64,000 nt of DNA from Microbacterium testaceum StLB037. GTDB taxonomy: Bacteria > Actinomycetota > Actinomycetes > Actinomycetales > Microbacteriaceae. The stretch lies in contig NZ_FNJN01000002.1 in the NCBI RefSeq assembly GCF_900104345.1, forward strand, positions 1 to 64,000, in the 5' to 3' direction. This document shows positions 1 to 6,251 of the stretch, one piece after another. The position numbers and the translations under genes were made by a program. Position 1 is the first letter of the stretch, and every line of letters begins with the position of its first letter. Below the pieces are notes generated by a model that was not told the origin of the DNA, did no database searches, and worked only from the letters and a program-made list of their open reading frames with translations.

Positions 1-273
1 ACCGCCCACACCGACCTCCCGCACAACACCCGCCGCGTCAGCGGCGGAGGCGGCATCAACGTCAACGGCGTCAAATATCAGCTCGGCAGCCACCACACAG
101 GAGCGCTCATCACCATCGTCCAAGACGACACCACGATCGCCTTCTACGACCTCGCCACCAGCGAGCTGATCATCGAGCACCCCCACCCCGCCCCCGGCAT
201 CACCTACGTCAGCAACGGCAACCCCAAAGGCCCCCGCCGCAAACGCTCGATCGAACCGTCACCGATGTCCTGA
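1..273 (+). CDS. IS481-like transposase, C-terminal fragment (5' end outside window)
   Basis: An open frame enters from the left edge and ends at TGA 271-273, giving 90 visible residues. The visible part contains a 'VNGVKYQLGS' stretch, a short beta-rich segment ('TTIAFYDLATSELI') and a basic tail. This matches the C-terminal domain that follows the DDE catalytic core in IS481-type transposases of actinobacteria, as I recall that family. The catalytic residues lie outside the window, so activity cannot be judged. The stop codon lies inside the first of three copies of a CTGTCACC..GTCCTGAG repeat, as expected when a transposase gene runs into the IS end. Identification is moderate because only the tail is present. 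Confidence 0.6.
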   Translation, partial: TAHTDLPHNTRRVSGGGGINVNGVKYQLGSHHTGALITIVQDDTTIAFYDLATSELIIEHPHPAPGITYVSNGNPKGPRRKRSIEPSPMS

Positions 274-328
274 GACACCAACTGTCACCGATGTCCTGAG
301 GCAGAACTGTCACCAAAGTCCTGAGACA
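256..328. repeat. Triple CTGTCACCNNNGTCCTGAG repeat, probable IS right end
   Basis: Three tandem copies of a 19-base motif, CTGTCACCGATGTCCTGAG or close to it, start at 256, 282 and 307, spaced about 25 bases apart. The last copy reads TGTCACCAAAGTCCTGAGACA (308-328). A TGT...ACA terminus fits IS481-type ends. The opposite IS end is outside the window, so the boundary near 328 is inferred. Confidence 0.55.
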
Positions 329-502
329 TGACAATCCTCGCCGCCGGATGACGCAGGGTTGTCGGCGAGATGCAGTCTCGCGGTGCTGCGGCGGGGCGTC
401 GAGGCCGGCGCCGCGCTCAGGACGCGTCGCCCGCGATCTCGCGCGAGGTCGCGAGTCGGCTTCGTGCGAGCCGCACATGGCACCCACCCACCCGGCGCGA
501 CG
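329..502. other. Intergenic stretch between IS end and sufS, no gene seen
   Basis: Frames across this stretch are antisense or overlapping shadows without a plausible start signal or a recognisable product. It separates the presumed IS end from the sufS promoter. Confidence 0.4.
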
Positions 503-508
503 TAGCCT
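503..508 (+). promoter_or_regulatory. TAGCCT -10 box for leaderless sufS
   Basis: TAGCCT fits the actinobacterial TAnnnT -10 consensus and lies six bases before the GTG start at 515. The GGAGGG directly before the GTG is too close to act as a normal ribosome binding site, so a leaderless transcript is likely. No clear -35 is visible. Confidence 0.45.
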
Positions 509-514
509 GGAGGG

Positions 515-1756
515 GTGAGCCTCCCCTTCGACGTCGCCGCCGTGCGCGCCGACTTCTCGATCCTCGAGACCGAGATCGACGGTCGCCCCCTCGTGTACCT
601 CGACTCCGGAGCGACGAGCCAGAAGCCTCGTGCCGTGCTCGACGCCGAACGTGAGTTCCTCGAGCGGGCGAACTCCGCCGTGCACCGCGGTGCCCACACC
701 CTCGCGGCCGAGGCCACCGAGCTGTTCGAAGACGCGCGCGTCACGGTCGCCGAGTACGTGGGCGCCGAGCCCGAGCAGCTCGTCTGGACAAGCGGCGCGA
801 CGGCCGGCCTCAACCTCGTGGCGGGTTCGCTCGGCTACGCCGGGCGCCTCCGCGCGGGCGACGAGATCGTCGTGACCGAGGCCGAGCACCACGCGAACCT
901 CATCCCCTGGCAGGAGCTCGCCGCCCGCACCGGGGCGCGCCTGCGCCACATCCCCGTGCTCGACGACGGCATGCTCGACCTGCACGCCGCAGCCGACCTC
1001 ATCGGCGAGCGCACCAAGGTCGTCGCCTTCCCGCACGTGTCGAACGTGCTCGGCATCGTGAATCCCGTCGCGAAGCTCGTCACCCTCGCCCGCGGCGTGG
1101 GCGCGCTGACCGTGCTCGACGCGTGCCAGTCGGCACCTCATCTGCGCCTCGACCTGCCGGCATCCGGAGTCGATCTCGCCGTCTTCTCGGGCCACAAGGT
1201 CTACGGGCCCTACGGCATCGGAGCGCTCTGGGGTCGCGACGAGGTGCTCGAGTCGCTGCCGCCCTTCACCACGGGCGGGTCGATGATCACCACCGTCACG
1301 CTCGACACGGCCGAGTACCTGCCCCCGCCGCAGCGCTTCGAGCCCGGCACGCAGCCGGTGTCGCAGGCCGTCGCCCTCGCTGCCGCCGTCCGCTGGCTCG
1401 GCGCGCACGACCTGGACGCCGCGCACGCGCACGAAGCTGCGCTCGAGAAGCGCATGCGCGAGGGTCTCCGCTCGATCGACGGCATCCGTCTTCTCGGAGA
1501 CGCGGATGCTGCGGAGCGCGTCGCCCTGCAAGCCTTCGAGGTGCAGGGTGTGCACGCGCACGACGTGGGCCAGTTCCTCGACTCGCGCGGCGTCGCCGTG
1601 CGCGTCGGACACCACTGCGCACAGCCCCTGCACCGCCGCTTCGGGATGACGGCGTCGGTGCGCGCGAGCGCCGCGATCCACACCACGGAGGACGAGATCG
1701 ACACCTTCCTCGACGCCGTCTCGGGCGTGCGCGGCTTCTTCGGTGCCGGCGCATGA
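515..1756 (+). CDS. sufS: Cysteine desulfurase, SufS type
   Basis: This 413-residue PLP enzyme removes sulfur from L-cysteine and hands it on as persulfide for Fe-S cluster assembly. The PLP lysine is K228 in 'FSGHKVYGPYGIG'. The persulfide-forming cysteine is C368 in 'GHHCAQPLHRRFG', followed by the usual basic C-terminal region. Length and motif spacing fit SufS (group II desulfurases) rather than IscS. Its stop overlaps the ATG of sufU in an ATGA, so the two are translationally coupled. No sufBCD genes are nearby, so this is a detached sufSU pair. The GTG start was chosen because it begins the conserved N-terminal region and sits six bases after a -10 box. Confidence 0.93.
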   Translation: MSLPFDVAAVRADFSILETEIDGRPLVYLDSGATSQKPRAVLDAEREFLERANSAVHRGAHTLAAEATELFEDARVTVAEYVGAEPEQLVWTSGATAGLNLVAGSLGYAGRLRAGDEIVVTEAEHHANLIPWQELAARTGARLRHIPVLDDGMLDLHAAADLIGERTKVVAFPHVSNVLGIVNPVAKLVTLARGVGALTVLDACQSAPHLRLDLPASGVDLAVFSGHKVYGPYGIGALWGRDEVLESLPPFTTGGSMITTVTLDTAEYLPPPQRFEPGTQPVSQAVALAAAVRWLGAHDLDAAHAHEAALEKRMREGLRSIDGIRLLGDADAAERVALQAFEVQGVHAHDVGQFLDSRGVAVRVGHHCAQPLHRRFGMTASVRASAAIHTTEDEIDTFLDAVSGVRGFFGAGA

Positions 1757-2214
1757 GCGGGCTCGAGTCGCTGTACCAGGAGCTCATCCTCGACCACGCG
1801 AAGAACCGCCGCGGCTTCGGCCTGGCCGCCCCCGGCGCGCGCAGCGCCACCGTGCACCAGCGCAACCCCATCTGCGGCGACGAGATCACCCTGCGGGTCG
1901 AGCTGTCGGACGACGGCGAGCGCGTGGCATCCGTCACCTGGGAGGGAGCGGGCTGCTCGATCTCGCAGTCGTCCGCGTCGATGCTCGTCGCCCTGCTGCA
2001 GGAAGACGGCGGCGACGAGGGCATGGCGAAGGCCGACGTTGAGGCGCTGATCGCGCAGTTCCGCGAGGCGCTACGCTCCCGCGGCAAGGTCCCCCTCGAC
2101 GAGGAGACCTTCGCCGACGCCGCCGCCCTCTCCGGGGTCTCGAAGTTCACCGCGCGCGTGAAGTGCGCGATGCTCGCGTGGGTCGCCCTCGAAGAGGGAC
2201 TGCGGCAGGCCTGA
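1753..2214 (+). CDS. sufU: SufU sulfurtransferase for Fe-S cluster assembly
   Basis: This 153-residue SufU-family protein is the zinc-dependent acceptor that takes sulfur from SufS and passes it to the scaffold. The expected metal ligands are present: C41 and D43 in 'NPICGDE', C68 in 'GCSIS' and C138 in 'KCAMLAW'. The insertion between the second and third cysteines that separates SufU from IscU is also present. It overlaps sufS by four bases (ATGA), which fits the obligate two-component behaviour of SufS and SufU in Gram-positive bacteria. All motifs are intact and the start is fixed by the overlap. Confidence 0.93.
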   Translation: MSGLESLYQELILDHAKNRRGFGLAAPGARSATVHQRNPICGDEITLRVELSDDGERVASVTWEGAGCSISQSSASMLVALLQEDGGDEGMAKADVEALIAQFREALRSRGKVPLDEETFADAAALSGVSKFTARVKCAMLAWVALEEGLRQA

Positions 2215-2320
2215 GCGCCTCGGCGCGCAAGCTCGGCGATACGCGCAAGCTCAGTCGGCATCCGCCGGTTCTGGCTGAAGGTGTGCGGATCGCGGAGGAT
2301 ACGACCGGGACGACGCGCGC

Positions 2321-2326
2321 TACCCT
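2321..2326 (+). promoter_or_regulatory. Candidate -10 (TACCCT) for the DUF1801 gene
   Basis: TACCCT fits TAnnnT and lies about 30 bases before the ATG at 2356. This leaves a short leader containing the GAGAGGGCGG ribosome binding site at 2341-2350. No convincing -35 is visible. Confidence 0.3.
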
Positions 2327-2355
2327 TCCGTCAGACGAATGAGAGGGCGGATGCC

Positions 2356-2799
2356 ATGGCCACCGGCGGAGCAGGATTCAGCGACGAAGAACGCGCGGCG
2401 ATGAAGCAGCGCGCCGAAGAGCTCAAGGCCATGAAGGGCCTGAAGGGCGCGGCGAAGCTCGAGAAGGAGAACGAGGCCTGCCTTGAAGCGATCGACAAGC
2501 TCGAGGGCGTCGACCGCGCGGTCGCCGAGCGCCTGCACGTCATCGTGCTCGAAGAGGCCGCGCACCTGAACCCGAAGACGTTCTACGGCTTCCCGGCGTA
2601 CGCGAAGGACGGCAAGGTCGTCGTCTTCTACCAGCCGGCGTCGAAGTTCAAGACGCGCTACGGCACGGTGAGCTTCGACGACAGCGCGCAGCTCGACGAC
2701 GGCCCCATGTGGCCGGTGTCGTTCGCGGTCGTCGAGGTGACGGACGCGGTCGAGCAGCGCATTCGCGAGGCCGTGCGCCGGGCGGCGCCCGCCGCCTGA
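2356..2799 (+). CDS. DUF1801/YdhG-like protein
   Basis: A 147-residue protein with an N-terminal helical, Lys/Glu-rich segment (about residues 8-50). The C-terminal domain carries 'FYGFPAYAKDGKVVVFYQP' and 'DDGPMWPVSFAV', the pattern of the DUF1801/YdhG family. Some members are called iron-chaperone-like through resemblance to frataxin, but the function is not settled. I chose the ATG at 2356 over the upstream in-frame GTG because GAGAGGGCGG lies six bases before it and the family core follows directly. It is not coupled to sufU, which ends 141 bases earlier. A link with Fe-S assembly is only suggested by proximity. Confidence 0.65.
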   Translation: MATGGAGFSDEERAAMKQRAEELKAMKGLKGAAKLEKENEACLEAIDKLEGVDRAVAERLHVIVLEEAAHLNPKTFYGFPAYAKDGKVVVFYQPASKFKTRYGTVSFDDSAQLDDGPMWPVSFAVVEVTDAVEQRIREAVRRAAPAA

Positions 2800-2847
2800 G
2801 CGCGATGGCGCCCGCTGCTCGCCCGCATCGACCCCGCCGCTGCGCAC

Positions 2848-2911
2848 AGCTCCTGCACAACCCGCGCGAAAGCGATGTTCCGGCTTGCGCAGGGCGTCAG
2901 GTGCAGGAGTT
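2848..2911. repeat. 64-bp interrupted palindrome between convergent genes
   Basis: Perfect 9-base arms CTCCTGCAC (2850-2858) and GTGCAGGAG (2901-2909) flank partly complementary GC-rich inner segments. It lies between the convergent DUF1801 and SRPBCC genes. It could be a bidirectional terminator or an interspersed palindromic element. Confidence 0.45.
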
Positions 2912-2991
2912 ATGCATCGCACGTGCCCGGAACCCAGAGCGACGCTCCGACCACGAGTGGGCCCCCCGCTCCGCGCGCGCCACCCGCCCCC

Positions 2992-3969
2992 TCACCCGAG
3001 GACGACCCGCTCCATCCGCCGGAAGCTCTGCTCCATCCCCTCGACCATCCCCGTGGCGAGCACGGCGTCGCGGGTCTCGGCATCCGGATACTCGATCAGC
3101 AGGGTGACCAGCGTCGCCCCGTCTTCTTCGTAGAGAGACAGGTCGTTGATCGTCGAGGGGTAGTCGGTGCCGGTCATGTGCTCGGTCTGCACCATGCGGC
3201 GCGGCTCGTCGAGCAGCAGGATCTCGCCGTCGAATCCGAAGGGCTCCCCCTCGGTGCCGGGTTCGGGCTCCCACCCGATGCGGTACGCGCCGCCCTCGCG
3301 CCGGTCGACCTCGCGGTGGGTCATGCGCCATCCGTCGGGCCCGAGCATCCACTGTCGCATCAGCTCGGGGTCGACGTGGGCCCGCCAGACGAGCTCGCGC
3401 GGCCCGTCGATGAGCCGCGTGATGCGCACGTGCTGGTCGTCGAGGATCTCGAGCTGCGTGCCCTTGCCCTGCGCGAACTCCCGTAGCCCCTGCAGCACCG
3501 CGTCGAGCTGGTTGATGGCGAGGGTCGACCCCTCGACGGCGCCCATGGCGAGCACCGTTTCGAGACCCTCGAGGGAGTCGAAGTACGTCACGTTCGTCAG
3601 CCGCGAGCCGCCCTCGGTCTCGTCGAACGCGAAGGTCATGCGCATCGCGGGCATGCCGGGGATCGCCTCGCCGTCCTCGTCGACGAACGAGTCGACGACC
3701 TCGAAGCCGCGCGGAGCGTCGATGCCGAGGAACTCCCAGCTCCCGCGTGCGATCTCGCCGCTCGCGCTGGTCATCGAGTATCGGGCGCGACCGCCGACCT
3801 CGAAGGCGAACGATGCGAACGTCGCCGGCCATCCGGGGGGACCCCAGAAGCGTTCGAGCTGCCGCGGGTCGGTGAAGACCGTCCATAACCGTTCGGCGCC
3901 CACGGGGAAGTCGGCGACCAGGGTCATGGTGAGCGCTTCGGCGTCGCTCTCGACGGATGTGACGGGCAT
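2992..3969 (-). CDS. Double-SRPBCC (AHSA1-like) protein
   Basis: A 325-residue protein with two tandem SRPBCC/AHSA1 domains, roughly residues 10-160 and 165-322. Each has the family pattern of an early 'ERLWTVFTDP' or 'RELVWRAHVDP' helix and a terminal long helix ('LDAVLQGLREF', 'MEQSFRRMERVV'). SRPBCC domains form a deep hydrophobic pocket, but the ligand cannot be read from sequence. Most AHSA1-like proteins have one domain of about 150 residues, so this is an internal duplication or fusion. It lies 18 bases downstream of the ArsR-family gene on the same strand. This ArsR-SRPBCC pairing is very common in actinobacteria and implies autoregulated co-expression. Confidence 0.8.
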   Translation of the reverse strand: MPVTSVESDAEALTMTLVADFPVGAERLWTVFTDPRQLERFWGPPGWPATFASFAFEVGGRARYSMTSASGEIARGSWEFLGIDAPRGFEVVDSFVDEDGEAIPGMPAMRMTFAFDETEGGSRLTNVTYFDSLEGLETVLAMGAVEGSTLAINQLDAVLQGLREFAQGKGTQLEILDDQHVRITRLIDGPRELVWRAHVDPELMRQWMLGPDGWRMTHREVDRREGGAYRIGWEPEPGTEGEPFGFDGEILLLDEPRRMVQTEHMTGTDYPSTINDLSLYEEDGATLVTLLIEYPDAETRDAVLATGMVEGMEQSFRRMERVVLG

Positions 3970-3987
3970 GACGGCTCCTTCGTCGGT

Positions 3988-4362
3988 TCAGTTCTCGGTG
4001 GGTTCGGAGGGCGGGAGGGATGCCGGCACCCCGGCGTCTTCGAGCAGGATCGCGTCGAGTCGGTCGATGCGTCCCCGCCAGAGCTCTTCGTACGAGCGCA
4101 GCAGGTCCTGCGCCCGGGCGAGCGCGGTGGGGTCGGCGGACACGAGTCGCACCCTCCCCTCCGCGCGTTTGGTGATGAGCCGCGCGTCGGCGAGCACGGC
4201 GATGTGTTTCGACACGGCGGCGAACGACATCGCGTAGGCCGCGGCGAGCTGCGTCACCGACTGCTCGGAGACGAGCGTGCGCCGCACGATGTCGCGACGG
4301 GTCGCGTCGGCGAGGGCGTGGAAGACCCGGTCGATGTCGGCGTCGCTTTGTTGTTCAACCAT
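3988..4362 (-). CDS. ArsR/SmtB-family transcriptional regulator
   Basis: A 124-residue winged-helix repressor of the ArsR class. Residues about 10-95 hold the domain: 'VFHALADATRRDIVRRTL' (helix 1), 'VTQLAAAYAMSFAAVSKHIAVL' (recognition helices) and a wing with 'KRAEGRVRLV'. It lacks the CxC and other metal-binding motifs of arsenic or zinc sensors, so it probably responds to something else. The proline-rich tail has no recognisable motif. It heads a two-gene operon with the SRPBCC gene. A CAACC-N4-GGTTG inverted repeat overlaps its own start codon, and a TAACGT -10 lies eight bases upstream, so autorepression of a leaderless transcript is likely. Confidence 0.85.
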   Translation of the reverse strand: MVEQQSDADIDRVFHALADATRRDIVRRTLVSEQSVTQLAAAYAMSFAAVSKHIAVLADARLITKRAEGRVRLVSADPTALARAQDLLRSYEELWRGRIDRLDAILLEDAGVPASLPPSEPTEN

Positions 4363-4376
4363 TTGGTTGCACGTTA
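4356..4376 (-). promoter_or_regulatory. ArsR autoregulatory operator and -10 box
   Basis: The inverted repeat CAACCATTTGGTTG (4356-4369) spans the ArsR start codon (4360-4362). On the minus strand TAACGT (4376-4371) is a TAnnnT -10 box eight bases before the ATG. Bound repressor would cover the transcription start site. Confidence 0.5.
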
Positions 4377-4404
4377 GCGCGGAGGGCCGTGGCCCGCAAG
4401 GGCG

Positions 4405-4677
4405 TCAGCCGCGCAACGCCTGCAACAACGCGCCGACCGGGTGGTCGCTCTCGATCGGATGACGCAGCGGCAGGTCTTCGACGCACTCGTAGCGGTTGCG
4501 TCGACCCTCCTTCTCGCGCTTGAGATAGCCGGCATCGACGAGATCGGCCAGGATGCCGTGCGCCGTGCGCTCGGTGATGCCCACGGCATCCGCGATCTCG
4601 CGGACGCGGGCCCCGGGGTCGCGGGAGACGTAGATGAACACGTGGGCGTGATTCGTGAGGAACGTCCAGGTGGTCAT
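4405..4677 (-). CDS. Small winged-helix regulator, divergent from the dab operon
   Basis: A 90-residue protein that is little more than a winged helix-turn-helix. 'VREIADAVGITERTAHGILADLVDAGYL' (about residues 25-52) is a MarR/GntR-like recognition element. It is followed by a 'KREKEGRRNRYEC' wing and a short C-terminal tail. There is no separate ligand domain. It is transcribed away from dabB with 98 bases between the two starts, so it is the obvious candidate regulator of the carbon uptake operon. The start was set at 4677 because a longer frame has a non-conserved extension. A TATGCT -10 lies exactly six bases before this ATG, suggesting a leaderless mRNA. Confidence 0.7.
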   Translation of the reverse strand: MTTWTFLTNHAHVFIYVSRDPGARVREIADAVGITERTAHGILADLVDAGYLKREKEGRRNRYECVEDLPLRHPIESDHPVGALLQALRG

Positions 4678-4683
4678 CGCCAC

Positions 4684-4720
4684 AGCATAGTGACCCGAGG
4701 TACCGGAATCCAAGTACCGG
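4684..4720 (-). promoter_or_regulatory. Regulator promoter with GTACCGG direct repeats
   Basis: On the minus strand -35 TTGGAT (4712-4707) and -10 TATGCT (4689-4684) are 17 bases apart, and the ATG follows the -10 by six bases. Two GTACCGG copies (4700-4706 and 4714-4720), 14 bases apart, overlap the -35 region and look like an operator for a dimer on one DNA face. Confidence 0.45.
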
Positions 4721-4738
4721 TTATTTGTTACCTGCGTT

Positions 4739-4768
4739 TTGACACACGCAATTTGTTGCATGTAACGT
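4739..4768 (+). promoter_or_regulatory. dab operon promoter (TTGACA / TAACGT), leaderless
   Basis: A consensus -35 TTGACA (4739-4744) is followed after 18 bases by TAACGT (4763-4768), which fits TAnnnT. The ATG at 4776 comes seven bases later and there is no Shine-Dalgarno sequence. Two ATTTGTT copies (4723-4729 and 4751-4757), 28 bases apart, may be additional binding sites. Confidence 0.6.
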
Positions 4769-4775
4769 GCTGCGC

Positions 4776-6251
4776 ATGTCCCTTCTCGCCCCGCTCACGA
4801 TCGCCGCACTGCTCGCCGCGGTCGTCGCCGCCCTCCTCCCGGATGTCGCGCGTCGGCGCACCCCGGGCTCTCTCGCCGTGTGGCCCGCCGGCGCCGCCAC
4901 GGTCGTCGCCACGATCGGTCTGGCCTCGGCCCTCGCCGCCGACGACGACGTGGCCGGTGCCGCGCTGTCGCTGCTCGTGGTCGCCCTCACCGTGGTCGTG
5001 CAGTCCTACGCCAGCCGCAACCTGCGCGGCGACCCGCGTTCGCGCAGCTTCTTCGCGTTGTCGTCGCTCGCGGCCGTCGGGACGACCACCGCCATCGCGG
5101 CCGGAGACGTCGTCTTCCTCGCCGCGGGGTGGACGCTCGGCACGGTCAGCATGATCGCGCTCATCCGCACGGGCGGCGCAGGTCCGCAGACCCGCGTCGC
5201 CGTCTCGCGGAGCGCGGTGGCCCTGCTGCTCGGAGACGCGGCGCTCTGGACGGCCGTCATCATCGCGGTCGCCTCGACCGGATCGGCGTCGCTGGCAGCT
5301 CTCGGAAGCGTCGACGCGATCTCGGCGGCGGTGGTGAGCGCGCTCGTCGCCCTCGCGGCGGTCGCCCGCGCCGGCGCCTTCCCCCTCCACGGGTGGCTCC
5401 CCGCCACCGCGGCCACGACCACTCCCGTGTCCGCCCTGCTGCACGCGGGCTTCGTGAACGCCGGCGCCCTGCTTTTCCTCCGTTACGCGGCCGTCCCCTC
5501 CGTCGTCGGCCCCTGGATCGTGGCCGCCGCCGGTGCGATCACGATGATCGTCGCGGGCCTCGCGATGCTCACGCGCCCCGACGTGAAGGGCCGCCTCGTG
5601 CAGTCCACGGCCGCGCAGATGGGCTTCCTGCTCCTGGCCTGCGGTCTCGGCGCCTTCGGCGTCGCCCTGGTCCACGCGATCGGTCACGCGCTCTACAAGG
5701 CGAGCCTCTTCCTCGGCGCCGGCTCCGCGGTCGAGCACGCGCTGAAGGCGCGGGGCGTCGCGCATCCGGCTCGGTCGACCGCGGGAGCGATCGTGGGCGC
5801 GGTGATCGTTCTCCTGACCGGGGTCGCGGCGATCGCGGCATCCGGCGCGTGGGAGCACAGCGCGGCAGTACTCCTGCTCTTCGCCGGGGCCACCGCGGTG
5901 GTCGCCGGGGCGCGGATCGGCGCAAGCTCCCGGTCGGTCGCCGCGCGCGCGGCCCAGCTCGCGGGCCTGGCCGCCCTCACGGCCGCCTACCTCGCGGTGG
6001 TCTTCCCTGCGGCCGAGGCCCTCGCGCCGGTCACGGCGGCAGACCCGGTCCCCGCCCTGTTCGCGGTGGCCGTCTTCGTCCTCGCCGCCGCATCGGGCCT
6101 GGCCGCCCGCGGCTCCGGTCCCCTCGCGGATCGACTGTTCGCCTCCGCCTTCTCGTGGGGCCGACCGCCCCTCCCTCCGACCGCATCCCGCATCGACACG
6201 CCCTGGACCCCGGCACCCGCCGACGGCCCCCTCGAGTACCGGAGATTCTGA
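4776..6251 (+). CDS. dabB: DabB-like proton/sodium-conducting membrane subunit
   Basis: A 491-residue polytopic protein of the NuoL/MrpA antiporter-like family (Proton_antipo_M), with about 13-14 hydrophobic segments. The conserved 'FPLHGWLPAT' and 'VSALLHAGFVNAGALL' stretches and 'AIGHALYKASLFLGAGS' mark the ion channel half-sites. The gene is followed directly by dabA, not by nuo or mrp genes. In characterised DAB systems this subunit supplies ion flux that drives vectorial CO2 hydration by DabA. A GTG lies nine bases upstream in frame, but the ATG at 4776 fits the leaderless promoter. The stop overlaps the dabA ATG (TGATG), implying fixed stoichiometry. Confidence 0.85.
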   Translation: MSLLAPLTIAALLAAVVAALLPDVARRRTPGSLAVWPAGAATVVATIGLASALAADDDVAGAALSLLVVALTVVVQSYASRNLRGDPRSRSFFALSSLAAVGTTTAIAAGDVVFLAAGWTLGTVSMIALIRTGGAGPQTRVAVSRSAVALLLGDAALWTAVIIAVASTGSASLAALGSVDAISAAVVSALVALAAVARAGAFPLHGWLPATAATTTPVSALLHAGFVNAGALLFLRYAAVPSVVGPWIVAAAGAITMIVAGLAMLTRPDVKGRLVQSTAAQMGFLLLACGLGAFGVALVHAIGHALYKASLFLGAGSAVEHALKARGVAHPARSTAGAIVGAVIVLLTGVAAIAASGAWEHSAAVLLLFAGATAVVAGARIGASSRSVAARAAQLAGLAALTAAYLAVVFPAAEALAPVTAADPVPALFAVAVFVLAAASGLAARGSGPLADRLFASAFSWGRPPLPPTASRIDTPWTPAPADGPLEYRRF

